Assembly: GCF_963678635.1 (NCBI RefSeq)
Contig: NC_087069.1
Span: 20,744,660-20,808,659, forward strand
Length of the DNA: 64,000 bases
Direction of reading: 5' to 3'
From: Symsagittifera roscoffensis
Lineage: Eukaryota; Xenacoelomorpha; Acoela; Convolutidae
Made by a program: the position numbers and the translations under genes. The notes under the pieces were generated by a model. That model searched no databases. It was not told where the DNA came from and saw only the letters and a list, made by a program, of their open reading frames with translations. Below are positions 9,496 through 21,752 of the stretch, piece after piece; position 1 is the stretch's first letter, and every line of letters begins with the position of its first letter.

Positions 9496-9570
9496 GAGGC
9501 GGATGAAATTGGGAACCCGAGACCTCAGATTAAGAGCCGCGCGCCATACCATTGAGAGCTTCACGGCCTC
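9496..9570 (-). pseudogene. tRNA-Lys(CUU)-like pseudogene or SINE head
   Basis: Read on the minus strand, 75 nt give GAGGCCG at the 5' end pairing with CCGCCTC at the 3' end (six of seven). The anticodon loop is CTCTTAA (CUU) and the T-arm start is GGTCTCGGGTTC. The D arm and the 5' anticodon strand no longer pair well, and the T arm 3' half is degraded. It lies eight bases downstream of the splice donor of the adjacent Ig exon, so it is in that gene's intron in the sense direction. Confidence 0.5.
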
Positions 9571-9577
9571 TCTTCAC

Positions 9578-9800
9578 CTGATTTAAAGTAGAACTTTCTG
9601 ATCTTACCAAGTGAGCAGTAGCTGTGATACTTGAACGCATTATTGATATCGATTGGAGTTTTGTCCTTTCTCCACACAACTGAACAGTTCTTAGCCTGTT
9701 CTGCAGACAGGATGTCATTCAACTCCAGAGACAGAACTGCCCAGCCCCCCTCTGCTATTTTGGTGTCTTTCAGGGGGGTCACGACACGTAGAGTAGCCAT
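9578..9800 (-). CDS. First coding exon of an Ig (I-set) domain gene, host
   Basis: From ATG at 9800 the exon encodes about 74 residues: a short lead, PLKDTKIAEGGWAVLSLEL, then SVVWRKDKTPI and GKIRKFYF. This is the A to E strand pattern of an I-set immunoglobulin domain (hydrophobic core, invariant W in strand C with the x-W-x-K-D tail), closest in feel to titin or myosin-binding protein C modules. The exon ends at CAG|GTGAAG (donor at 9577), phase 1. The second half with the D-x-G-x-Y-x-C signature would be in the next exon, which I did not find. The canonical strand B cysteine is replaced by S/L, as happens in muscle Ig modules. It may be a live host gene or an isolated exon duplicate. Confidence 0.5.
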
Positions 9801-11960
9801 GATTAGTTAATAATTATAACAATGGTACAAATAACTTATAACCCGGCACCTTTCGAAGTAATTTATATAAACGAGAATAAAAAGCGTTTCTAGATAGTTG
9901 CATATTCTAGCTTAAACTGCAGAGCTAAATTATTGAAAATTCAAAAAACAGATGAAGATTTGTTCTCATTTTGTGCGTTTTTTATTTCATTTTTCCTTAT
10001 TTTTCTATAAAACAAGATATAGAAAAGGTATAAAACAATATAAAATGAAGTGGAAAAGCTCGATAAGCAAATAAATTCAACACGTTTGCGACATGATTTA
10101 AAGTAAGAAATTTCTAAATCTACAGCTTAAATGGTGTAAAAATATATACGGTGACAAGAAAGTAAGTAAACTGAAGCAACTCCTAATAATAAATACTGTG
10201 GGCTGACGAAAAGTGTTCCCAGATAAATGTCTGTATACCCATTTTGTAAACATTCTTCTAAGTTCACAATTCACATGCATTTGGGCACAAACTTATAAGT
10301 ATATGTTCAAAGCCCCAACCAGGATAGCTGTTCTGTTATTTGGGTCTTAAGCCGTAAGAAATATAGCGCGAAATTACTGGTGAGTTAACTTAATTTCAGC
10401 CGAACTTCACGAAATCACTAAGCTGATATTTTTGTGTACAATAATGAAGTAACGATTAGCGGCGAGGTAGTGAATGAAAAAAATCGAGCGAGTTTTTTGG
10501 TTACAGACAGCCTGGTTTTTTATTCGGGGATTTAAGCCATCGGTTTATAAATACGTGCGAAACACCATCAAAGAACTGGGGTACTTTCATTTTATTTCAC
10601 AAGTTTCAGCTCTTATTTCTTCATTTTAACCTCAACCAACACCCTTCCTATTTCTACCCCGTGGTCGGAAATTGCAATACAGGCATTCTAGAACAGAGAG
10701 CTCCTTGCCTTTACAAAGAAGTATATACAACACGGGTTTCACCGTCTATTCATACAGTCCGGTTATTTGGCTGGATTTCTTAGCTTTAAAAACTTCCCGG
10801 AACAGAAAAGTTGAAACCGCAAACAGCAGAAATTTACCTCGAAACAAAAACCATTGAAAGCAAGTTAAAATTTCACTGGTCTGAGCGTAAACTGGCAATA
10901 AAGGAAGTATATGTACTAGAAATACACCGAATTCTGGGTTGCAGTCATAATTTGTGGTCATTAAAGCAAACTAGGAGACTTGCCTTTCACTGAATACGTC
11001 TGCGTTTTGAGGAAACATTAAACCTTGCCCAGTCAAATCTGCATGATATAATTGATCTAGGTTGCATATGTCAAGAAATGGATTATGGTTGCGTTGAGTT
11101 TTCAGTTAAATTTCGAGAAATTTATTTCACCATGTTTTTCTCTTTGTACAGTTTCTTCAGTTTTGATTCTGTTTAGTTTCAAAATACGTTTCGAGAAAAA
11201 TCGAACGGTATATTTCACAGCATGAAAGTTGTCCATTTTGAATGCGTTGCTTGAACTTGGCTCACGTTTATTTTCTTGTGGTTGAGGGAAACTTTGTTTT
11301 ATAGTACAGTTCACCTACTAGATATTTACAAATACCGCAAGGCAAAAGCTGATCATGGTTGGGTGACAATACAAATCTCACTTTTAAGGAGAAATTCGAA
11401 ATAACTATTTTCATGCGTCTCAATTTTATAAAACTTTTCAGGATGATGTGAAATATCTTTCAAAAAATTATGACGGAATGGAGTTTTCCCGGAGAAAGTT
11501 TGGTTCTAGAGTATGAACACTTCTTTTAGTCCATCTATTAAGCACTTTTAATTAAGAGTTCTGATATTTTCTTTTTTCTTTTATATATCTCTTTAATATC
11601 AAATTGACCTTTACACAGCGTATGGGTGTGTATGGTTTTCAAAAAATCAAAAAAAATCCATTTTTTCCGGAAAAACTCACTTTTTAGTTAAAAGGAAACA
11701 CTTCTCCAGTGGCTTCAAAAGGTAGTCAAAACGTTCAAGGCATCGCCCTCCTAACAATTCTAGCTCCCCGAAGAACAAAAGTTCAACCGATGCAAAACTC
11801 GTTTTCAAGTAGACCCTGAGCTATCTCAATTGCTTTACAATAGATCCTACATAAAATGGATCACACAAAAGCATGTAAAACTCATAAGTTCAGCAAGAAT
11901 CTGAGTTGGCGCAGACAACACACTCAAGTTGTTTAGTTAAGGCCAAACTGTGCATTTTAA
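9801..11960. other. Intergenic AT-rich stretch
   Basis: Only short chance frames are seen. No domain, repeat family or RNA gene that I can support. Confidence 0.4.
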
Positions 11961-12194
11961 GAATTGCAGGCTTATTCGGCAAAGGTCCAATATCAAATTT
12001 ATTGCTGAATCCGCAACCTTACTACTTTTATTTGATATTTTTTGCTGTTTTGGATTCCTAAAATACTGTATTGCTCAAAATTGCTCCAAAACAGGCAATT
12101 TTGCGGAATTCACAGAAAAACTTGGAAAAAACGGAAGATTTAATGGAATCCATGAACAAATAAGAAAACATGCGTTTAGTGAAGTTAAGCTGTC

Positions 12195-12255
12195 GTGGAA
12201 TCTGCAACTATAAGTGGAATCCGCTAAGTGTGAACGGAATCCGCAAATTGTAAGC
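12195..12255 (+). repeat. Three 20-21 nt GGAATCCGC tandem units
   Basis: Three successive units begin GTGGAATCTGC, GTGGAATCCGC and CGGAATCCGC. Scattered GGAATCC/GAATCCGC words extend upstream to about 11985. The array abuts the 3' end of retroelement copy 2 exactly where its homology to copy 1 stops. Confidence 0.55.
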
Positions 12256-12697
12256 GTTGGTTAGTTTAGGCTTATTTATAGTTTCTTCAAACCGGGTGAA
12301 GGGAAAAGTTTTGAAAACGCATGAAAGCAAAATAAAGTTGTTATCAGTTGCTTTGTAAAACTGGAAAATTGTTTAAGAAACAATTATACGGTGGCGAGTT
12401 ACCCGATTTGGATAGAGAAAGTGCGTGAAATGAGGGCAAAAGAAATTAGAGAATCACTTTTTTCAAATGAGAACACAAATAAAAAAGTTTGTAACATTGA
12501 TTTGTTTTTCATTATTAATTTACTAGTTGATATTAAGAATTTACAACAGTGTTATCAATTTATTGCTAATTATTTAGTTTACTTCACTGAGATCATTTAT
12601 GACACATTTTTAGATTATTAAATTGAAAGTTTAAATAGAGTTTGATTTTTATTTTCGGTTTGTAATTTATTTTTTTTAGAAGAATGACTGGTGAAAT

Positions 12698-12780
12698 CTA
12701 ACAAAAAAGGTGAATCACACGTGCGAATTTGGCAAGTAATTTATTTGATTGTATTAGTAATATTATAAACTCCTACTTAC
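12698..12780 (-). other. Conserved 83-nt intron of copy 2
   Basis: On the minus strand GTAAGT begins at 12780 and a TTTTTTGTTAG acceptor ends at 12698. Position relative to the last ORF matches the 79-nt intron of copy 1. Confidence 0.45.
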
Positions 12781-12789
12781 GGAGGGTCC

Positions 12790-14159
12790 AGTTCAGAAAA
12801 AAAATCCATGGGAGAAGTTAGTTTTGAGCGTGTCTAGGTTTATTAAAAGCTTAGCAAGCTTGCGGATTCCGTTTTTAATGCGTAAAACTTGCCAGAGAAA
12901 TTCAAGCGCGCTGATTGTAATGACTTATTCGGTGAGTGAGGAAAATTCTAGGTTAGAGTTTTGGATGAGGTTGCATAATTTATGAGTGAATTTAAAACTA
13001 TGAACATTCTCTAAAAGAACAATTCAACCTGTTGGATATACTGATGTGGGATAATAATGAGGCGGGAGTCTTCAAGCGGGAAGTGTTTAGTGAAGGGCAT
13101 AAGATGAACATTTGTCCACGCGATCGTGGTTACAGAGGATGCCGTAAAGGTTAGTTGATTTTTATGCATTATGTGAAAATTAGAGTAAGGTGATATATAT
13201 TTAGAGTTAATAAACATGAAGCGGTGGTGGGGATTGCAGGTTGGCGAACTGCGAAGATAGTATCATTGAATAAATTCATAATAAGTGTAAGTGTGTGTAA
13301 GTTTAGTTTTCAACATAACTTCTTGAGAACAATTTATTTCTTGTTCTTTTGGTGGTAGAAAAATAAACGTTAGTGCAAAGTGATCAAGTTTACTAAAAAT
13401 TGGTCAAAAGCCTTTGTATTCTTGAGTGCGTGGTCGACGACTTGATGTGAATTGCTTTAGGTGGAGTGCGTTAGTTAGTTGGTTAATAATTGAATCGCAA
13501 AGCTCATCGTTGTATGTGATCTTTCTTAAGGTACTTTTAGTGGGTTTGTGAAATAATAATATAATATCCATGAAAGGGTTGGTATAGGAAATTTTCATAC
13601 ACAAATTGGGCACGTTGCGCTTGATTTTCTCCGTCCTAAAAAGTGTACTGGGAAAAAAGGAAGGTTTTAAACTAAAAATGCGGGTGAATTGATATGGCAT
13701 TAATAATGGGACAGAGTCGAGATGAGGGTTGGCGGTTAATTAAGAAACTGTGGTGAATTATTGGGATGTTTGTGTTTCATAAAAATTCTTTGTGGATTTG
13801 TGGGGCAAAATGGGCAGGTTTATGGATGATTTGGAGGTTGAGGCGGAATGGTCAGTGAGGTGTAGTTTTCAAAGGGGGTAGGGGAAATTATAGGTTGTAG
13901 AGGTGGTTGGGAAAAATTACTGCGTCTCCGCTCGGAATCTAGGAAGGAACTCATCGGTTGTATCTACTGTGGATTTATTGAAAACAGAGTTAGTTTTAAA
14001 AACAGTTTGAGTTGTCTCGTCAGATTCCATCTGTGATGTTAGAAGGAAAACTGGGTAGCGGAGAAGTGGTGAGGTCAGAAATTTTAATAGGGGAATGTTG
14101 ACATTGGAGATTAAATGGGTCGGAACCGAACGGTTGAAGAGTCCAACTTGGCGGCTCAT
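12790..14159 (-). pseudogene. Decayed counterpart of the 601-residue accessory ORF
   Basis: It begins MSRQVG at 14159, matching MSRQLG of copy 1, followed by SNV, PLL and SQMESD blocks. An internal block with FINSKYISPY and a later IPHQYIQ (13217-13011) matches FINSKYTSPF and IPHEFVQ. It is several hundred bases shorter than copy 1 and frame-broken. The ATGA overlap with env is retained. Confidence 0.65.
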
Positions 14160-16665
14160 CGTGGGCTAAAAAGACGATTGCTTTAATAGCGAAAATTTAA
14201 ATTGTCCGACATTTCTACAATTTGTTCATATATATCATCGATGGTGGGTTATGAAGTGCTAAATGAGATATCGGACTACGTTGTAGGTTACTAGTAATTA
14301 AAAATTCGTTCGGCTGTAGAAAGTGTATTTCTAAACTTTTTGGGATGATTGATAGAGGGTGGTAATTTTGTACGCTTTAAAATTGTAATAGCGCTACAGG
14401 TGTATTTTTTTAGCTTGTGGAGTGTCGTATGCTTTTCATTTTGTGGATAAATTTGAATGTTATTCGTCAAAATATGCATCAAGAAGACTTTTGTTAATGA
14501 AGGTGGAAAAAATTCCAAAAACTCCTGCAAATAAAATTCCTGCTACGCTAGCTTGTCTGTTGACTTGTGTGTGTGTATTGCGCATGTGTTATAGATTCCT
14601 TTAAGAAGTGAGAAGAGAAATCCTATTAAGTTAAACCTTGCAAATAATTTTGTCAACCTTTCTAAGGTTTAATAGGGCCGCGCCATCCTTTTTTGAAAAA
14701 ATAAAACAAGTTAATTGGTAAAATATGTTGTGGGCGATGTTTTTCTCCATATAGGTATATACAATTTTTAATATCCTTAAAACTTCCACTGTAGTCTTGG
14801 CCATAGAAAAATGATTGTCTTTGGATTGTATCCAATTTAGTGAGGAGTTCTTGAAATTGCTGTGTTCGAATCTGATGATGTATATCTCATTTTGAGTATA
14901 TGCCTATAGATTATAGGTCTACATTTGGGTTGCGACTGATTGCGCGTATGCTTTTAGGTGAGAATTTATTTAAAGGTGGAATTAAAGTAGGGTAATGATT
15001 GAGAAGAAAAAAGAAGTTAATCTTAATTTGGGTTAAGCTGCACTGTTTTTAGATTCACATGGGCTGTTTTTAGATTAGGGCTGTTTTTAGATTCACATGG
15101 GACAGCCGTATCCCCAAAAAATGTGCGGCGAGACACTGTGTCTACAAAATGTACCTTATTTTTTATTTAAAAAAATAGGTTTGCGTCGGTAGCATCTCTA
15201 CCCTTCAATTACATAGAGTGGTGAGACTTTTTTAGTACAAGTATAATACCAGAGGATGTTTTCTTCATTTTCATTGAAATTAGAGCGGTTACTTGATAGG
15301 AGATATCCTGCATTAGATATTTTGAGTTTGTTAAAGCGAGAGTTTTTAAGATTTGTGTTCGTTCTAGTTCACATAAATGATGGAGTGTTTCGAGTTCTAG
15401 ACGGACAATCCTTAAAAAAATCTGCTAATTGTGTAATCTAGTTTCATATCGAGGTGAATGTCATAGTGGTTTGCGCCATTTATTCATTAGTGATAGTTCT
15501 CCAATATTTCCAATGTTTCAAATGTTTCCATTTCTTTTTTTCGAAAAGTTTTACCGAGATCTAAGTTTTTTCATCTTCTTTAATTTGATTTGTATCGGTC
15601 ATATCAAAGATTGTTTGCCTGTTTCATATTGAAACTTTTTTCGTCTTCGACAAAATTTTTCTGAATATTGGGTTCGAAAAAGTGGATTTGGGTGTTTGCA
15701 TGCTACTTCGGTTTCGGGGTAAATTTGAAAACGTAATAATTCAAAACCGGGTACATTTTTGTATTGATTTGGGTTTGATTTTGTCCGATCAGGGTTTAAT
15801 TCATAAAAAGGTATGGGTTCAATTAAAACAATTTTTGTGAAAATTTATTACTCTTGTGTGAGTTTTAGCGAGTTGGAATCGGGTACATGTGTTTTCAGGG
15901 AACCAAGCTATGGTTGCATGAGTTTATGTAACGGGAACGCAATATCGTTGATCAATCTTACAAGGCAAGCAAAATCCATGATACAGTGTAGCGTCATCCT
16001 TTAAGTCTGGTGTTAGTTGTACTTCTTCTAGATCAAGAAATAATGTTTTCCCAATCGAAAAACATTGGTTCTTGGCATCCTGAGACTTGTTTGGTTTGGT
16101 TGACAGTTCGATGGGTTGTTTTTTTTCCAATGTGAGGTATCCAGTTTTTATCATCTATGCCATAGGTTAAACGTCCGTTAGCACCATGAAAAGGAAATTT
16201 ATCATATAGTTGGATATAACGTTGGTGTTCTTCAAGGTGTGCTTGATGTGCGGAGTGTGGGAAAAATTAAGAAATTAATAATTTTTGTTTTTTGTTTTTG
16301 TTTGTCACTGCTTTTGAACATTTTAGCTCGTTTTTACAACGTTCTGGGTCAAGATATAGTAATCTTTCTATGTTTACTCTGAGAAAAGGATCAAGTCTAG
16401 TCTTGTTTCCCTTTGAAACTTGTGAACAATGTATTTTCTTTTCTGAGAATTTTATTGTGCATTTATAACCTGTTAGAGTTGTAGCTCGAGCTTTGGAGTT
16501 GAGTGCTGCGATTACAATTGTTGATTTATTATCTTGTGGTTCAGATTCACATTGTGTGACGTAGTTTATTGCATATTTGTTTGTTTTTTGATGGTGATCT
16601 TCACAATCACAATGTGTACCATGGAGATCTTGTGGTCCTGTTCGAGAATTCTTATGATTTCATGG
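14156..16665 (-). pseudogene. env: Decayed env-like gene of copy 2
   Basis: Blocks matching copy 1 include the N-terminal region after the signal peptide (about 16.65-16.45 kb), CLPCKIDQRYC (about 15.95 kb), the ectodomain, and a tail segment with FLEFF/FFGIF homology (14530-14291). Many stops break it. At the point where copy 1 loses the frame (TGTGAA near 16.55 kb) this copy has one more base and stays open. The PTAP word of copy 1 is not kept. Confidence 0.6.
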
Positions 16666-16679
16666 TTCAAGGTGTACTA

Positions 16680-17100
16680 AAAAGTGAAAAGAATTTGATT
16701 GATAAAAATAATGGAAGATACATGATTCCGAGAGTCCTTAAAAACGGTTATAAAAAGTTAATTGAGCTTCTAATTTTATGGAAAACGCTGAGATTTTTTT
16801 TCGCTGGTATGATGACCACTCGACTAGCATAAAGCTCGACTAGCATAAAATTTGAAAACATGAAAAAGTATCGAACTAGAATATTTTTGATAGCTTTATT
16901 TTTCAGAAACACAAAGCAACAAGAATAATCTGTTCAAATTGAAACTTGCGTTTCTGAGAAATCGAAATGTGAAATTAAGCAAAGAAAACACGCAAATGAA
17001 GGGAGGAGGGGGCAGGGGTATGATTTATAGGATGTTAACTTGCTCCAAATTTTGTATCACATAAATTGTGATCAGTCGAGCACTTCGACCTAGTAAAGGA
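16680..17100 (-). other. Insert between ORF3 and env in copy 2
   Basis: Copy 1 has no counterpart of this roughly 420-nt stretch: ORF3 and env overlap there. It contains a duplicated CTCGACTAGCATAAA word near 16818-16848 and replaces the signal-peptide region of env. No coding content is seen. Confidence 0.4.
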
Positions 17101-17104
17101 TTTA

Positions 17105-18150
17105 GGGGATGGTGCGAGCGGAGTTTTTCAAAAAACGGTCTCTAATTCTCAGCTCGGATAAAAGATCCTTTTTCATGAACGATACCAGGCTGTTGATATA
17201 ATTCTGTTGATATGAATGGGAGGGGTGAGGACTGAGCGGTGATGTCTGGTGGTGGCAAGATAATGAGTGTTGTACTAACTTGTTTAATTTTACTGTTACA
17301 TCAAACGTAAGAGTTATATTTTGCAGTGAAAGTATCTGAATGTCATGTTCCCGAATGTCTTTGTGAATATCGTGTCTAAATTGTAGTCTGCTCATTGCCC
17401 AAAATTGGAAGCGACTATTATTGAGATGATGTCCAAAAAGAGGAGGTCGTGTTACAAATTAGTTCCAGTCTAAGCGTTAATGCTTACTTGTGCTTTGCAT
17501 TTCACGATATCTGTCGTTTAGTTGACTTGGAAAAATTGTGGGGAATTTATTTGATGTTGTTTGACCTTTCAGCGAAGGTGTTGACGGAGGGGATAGAGAA
17601 AATGTTTGATCATCCAATGTGCGAGTATTTGTGATGAAGTGGAGGGATTGATGGGATTTTCACGAATTTGTTCAGAAGTAGTTGTTCAACCTAAATAATC
17701 TGATGGAAGATTTGATGCATTTTGTTATGAAGTGAACTGGAGTGGTGTGGGGTGACGGGTGTACTTTGTATTGGACTTTGCGAAAAATCTATAGCAGTTG
17801 ATGTTGGGCATGAGGGTATATTATATTGAGCTCTTGGTCTCGTTAGCTGTCTATTGCGTGGGGGATAAATAATTTGTCTGTCAATTGTAGTTGTTAGGTT
17901 TTGGTTTTGGCTTAAGTGTTTGTTCTGTTAAGATCTTTTTGTAGTGAGGGGTTAATATTATATGTTGGCTCGTGTTGTGGTTCACTTAGGGGTACTTGAC
18001 AATTGGCTGGAGTTATTGGTTCGAATAATGATGTGTGTCTTTCATCAAATGTTACACTAGTAGATGATTGGCGTTGATTTTTTTTGATAGATATAGGTGT
18101 TGTTCGGGCGTCATAGGCCGGGATTTTAGGTTGGAAATTTTAGATAGGGT
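17105..18150 (-). pseudogene. Decayed counterpart of the ATG-less frame (ORF3)
   Basis: Matching blocks are TFDERHTSL (copy 1 TFEERHARL), PLSEP, and the C-terminal SRLQFRHDIHKDIREHDIQ with TVKLNKL. The last quarter (17395-17105) is open; the rest is broken. Conservation of the protein sequence in an independent copy shows that the ATG-less frame of copy 1 is genuine coding sequence. Confidence 0.6.
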
Positions 18151-18171
18151 TTGGATTAGCACTTTTGAAAC

Positions 18172-18381
18172 TTACTGATTAATTTTGTAGATGTACAACT
18201 TAAGTTTATGTTTCTGATAATGATCTTCAGCAAAAATGATGATTAAAGCAATTGCTAGTTTGAAAACAATCATTGCTTTTTTCATTCATTTATAAAGTGT
18301 CAAAATCAAGAAAGTTGTCAACATGAGAAAAATTGTTAAGCCAATGAAAATATTTTTCCTACTTAGTAAGCTTCGCATCAT
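18172..18381 (-). pseudogene. Copy 2 of the two-pass membrane ORF, one internal stop
   Basis: The frame starts at 18381 with MMRSLLSR. It has two hydrophobic helices separated by YK-stop-MKKA and ends in an HYQKHK tail at 18172. It corresponds to 767-955, with the linker TGA as the only obvious lesion. Confidence 0.55.
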
Positions 18382-19250
18382 TTTGAAAGTTTGTTTAGTA
18401 TTGTACCTGAATAGATGGTCGTTAGTTTTGGAGAGAGATTTTGTTTGGTTGAGGGAATAGAAAACAACATTTTAGGTACTAAAATTTAGGGAAAATGAGG
18501 ATTATGACTTCTAAAATATCAGTTATCTAAGAAACACAAAGCAATAAATTTGAAGAAAAAATTCAAAGCAAAATCGAAGAAAGGTTGTAAGATTAGTGAT
18601 TTGCTTCATCCAATTTTTTTTTCGGATTTATATCAAGTGGGGTCGAATTGCTTATCGAATTTTGAAAAGTGGGTTGGGTATGAAGAGTTTTAGCTAAAGA
18701 AAAGTCTTGTTATATATTGAAGGAGAATTAGGAAGTTTTCGGAGGTAGAATGGCCTTGGGCTAAGTAATCAGATTATTTTTTTTCCTTAGGCTAATCTGA
18801 TGTTTCCATTTTGGTGATATTTGCGTTATAAATTGAGACAATTTTCTTGATTTCTGAATTGATTGATAGAAGAGGATTGTAACTTTCATGTTATATCTGT
18901 TAATATATCACGATTACATTTCACGATATTTATTTTACTTGTCAAAAATTGGGGTTCTGTTTAATTTTGACCTGGAGGACTTTGATATGGAGTAAAAGAT
19001 ATGGTTGAAGTTGGAGTTATAGCGGCTAATAATATCGGTGGTGATTGAAAAAATAATAAAAGGATTGAAGTTATTTAATTGGCTAATTTTGAACTAGTCA
19101 TTTGTGAGAGAGAGAAAATGGATATACGTGTTGAAAAGTTTCCTAAACAGAAATAAAAATCTTCTTTTTTAAAAAAACTATTGATGTTGTTAATTAATCA
19201 GAGGGTTCCTGGATTTCTACTTTCTTTAGTATTTTCGATTGTGGGATGAC
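18382..19250 (-). other. Spacer between integrase and the 3' gene set (copy 2)
   Basis: It is non-coding and aligns with 1-766 of copy 1 through several shared words (CTCCAGGTCAAAA, TAAAATAAATATC, AGCCTAA, CAGGTAC). A relic of the first small hydrophobic ORF is just visible near 18.5 kb. Confidence 0.45.
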
Positions 19251-19266
19251 AACTCTGTAATTTTTT

Positions 19267-20512
19267 CTGGGCTGATTACTCAGTCGATATGATCGGCGTT
19301 GTTGTGATTTTTTTTGTTTCGAGTATCAAAATATTTTACACGTAGTTTTCGATTGATTTCCTTGTTTTTGAATGATTTGTTTAGGAGATTATTGTGATAT
19401 CTTTTTTGGAATAATCTAGGCTGAGTGTAGTAATTGATAAGAGCTTTCAGATGTTTTGGTATCATCAATCTATTTTGTTTCGTCATCAGTGTGTAGTCCT
19501 GTAAAGGAAAATAGTTGGTTTAGTTCACGAAGAGCGTACTCTTTTGGATAGTATAGTAAAAAGTTATTTTATTGTTGAATTATTTCTTTTTTACTCTGAT
19601 CAATTAGTTAATATGTACCGTCTGTAGGTTTTTGTGAAAATTCTTTTGAATTGGCTGTTGCTTTTTGGAGAGTCTTTTCTTGTAAATTTTGGAATTAAGA
19701 AACATGTTTCAGGTCTGACGCTGGTGTAAAACAATTAAGATTGTGGCTATTTTGTCTCAGTAATAATTTCTTTGCATTTTTCTGATGATTTTTGTTGTGC
19801 TTTTATCTTTGCTTATAATCCATTCTTTATGGTTTCCAGAGGCTAGTTTTAAAATTTGTGGGTGATAAAAAAAATCTTCATCACGAGTATGGAGTGGTAA
19901 ATTATGACAATTTGAACCGTTAGTTGGTTGGCAATGTCCTTGTGCCATTTTCAAGGAATTGGCTGTAAAAAGTTTTGCCTTACGTGGTTTTTGGTTGAAA
20001 ACCATTTCATAAGGTGATAGTTCAATTGTTGTTGTGATCTGAGACTTATTTGTTAAGGGGAAATTTTTTACATCTATTGACAATTTAAACTAATTTTGAT
20101 CTTTTCCATTTTTTTTCAGCGAAGGTATTCTTGTAGTGAGCGGTTCATACCTTCAACTAGTCTTTTTGTCCATGGTGCATGTAATGTTCTAGGTTATTGT
20201 AAGATATTTTTGAAAGCGACATAAAGTAATTATTTCAATATATATGATTTCTGTTCCGTTATCTGTAACAAGGATTTCAAGTAGTCCAAATTTTGTTATC
20301 CAGTGTTGATATAGTGTTGTATATGCATAATAAGCGTTAGAATCTAGTACAAGTTTGAGCGCTACCTAAAGTTTAAATACATCTACAGCGAACATTATCT
20401 TTGATTTTTCTTTTGAGGAGGGGTCATAGGGCCTTTTGTATCGAATAAGATTCTATGGCTGAAATTTAAACTTCGTTTTTTCACGTTTTTTTTTTGCAGT
20501 TTGTTTCTGATT
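19267..20512 (-). pseudogene. Integrase segment, duplicate A
   Basis: The minus strand encodes an integrase relic: VTDNGTE and the TMDKK/LTTRIPSLKKN region, then ELSPYEMVFNQKPRKAK (the S-P-Y-x-x-V-F/Y core end typical of Ty3/gypsy integrases), then a basic C-terminal tail (20083-19757 and 19486-19280). Many stops are present. It is the left unit of a direct tandem duplication with 20513-21752. Confidence 0.65.
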
Positions 20513-21752
20513 CTGGGCTGATTACTCAGTCGATATGATCGGCGTTGTTGTGATTTTTTTTGTTTCGAGTATCAAATTTTTTACACGTAGGTTTCGATTG
20601 ATTTCCTTGTTTTTGAATGATTTGTTTAGGAGATTATTGTGATATCTTTTTTGGAATAATCTAGGCTGAGTGTAGTAACTGATAAGAGCTTTCACATGTT
20701 TTGGTATCATCAATCTATTTTGTTTCGTCATCAGTGTGTAGTCCTGTAAAGGAAAATAGTTGGTTTAGTTCACGAAGAGCGTACTCTTTTGGATAGTATA
20801 GTAAGAAGTTATTTTATTGTTGAATTATTTCTTTTTTACTCTGATCAATTAGTTAATATGTACCGTCTGTAGGTTTTTGTGAAATTTTTTTTGAATTGGC
20901 TGTTGCTTTTTGGAGAGTCTTTTCTTGTAAATTTTGGAATTAAGAAACATGTTTCAGGTCTGACGCTGGTGTAAAACAATTAAGATTGGCTATTTTGTCT
21001 CAGTAATAATTTCTTTGCATTTTTCTGATGATTTTTGTTGTGCTTTTATCTTTGCTTAGAAACCATTCTTTATGGTTTCCAGAGGCTAGTTTTAAAATTT
21101 GTGGGTGACAAAAATAATCTTCATCACGAGTATGGAGTAGTAAATTATGACAATTTGAACCGTTAGTTGGTTGGCAATGTCCTTGTGCCATTTTCAAGGA
21201 ATTGGCTGTAAAAAGTTTTGCCTTACGTGGTTTTTGGTTGAAAACCACTTCATAAGGTGATAGTTCAATTGTTGTTGTGATCTGAGATTTATTTGTTAAG
21301 GGGAAATTTTTTAGATCTATTGACAATTTAAACTAATTTTGATCTTTTCCGTTTTTTTTTCAGCGAAGGTATTCTTGTAGTGAGCGGTTCATACCTTCAA
21401 CTAGTCTTTTTTTCCATGGTGCATGTAATGTTCTAGGTTATTGTAAGATATTTTAAAAGCGACATAAAGTAATTATTTCAATATATATGATTTCTGTTCC
21501 ATTATCTGTAACAAGGATTTCAAGTAGTCCAAATTTTGCTATCCAGTGTTGATATAGTGTTGTATATGCATAATAAGCGTTAGAATCTAGTACAAGTTTG
21601 AGCGCTACCTAAAGTTTAAATACATCTACAATGAACATTATCTTTGATTTTTCTTTTGAGGAGGGGTCATAGGGCCTTTTGTATCGAATAAGATTCTATG
21701 GCTGAAATTTAAACTTCGTTTTTTCACGTTTTTTTTGCAGTTTGTTTCTGAT
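20513..21752 (-). pseudogene. Integrase segment, duplicate B
   Basis: This is a near-identical second copy of 19267-20512, offset 1246 nt and only a few percent different. It carries ELSPYEVVFNQKPRKAK at 21326-21000. Upstream, at about 21.8 kb, a degraded zinc-binding-like stretch (NDCFTWQLYK) precedes the core. Both duplicates carry the same stops, so the duplication followed inactivation or is recent. Confidence 0.65.
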
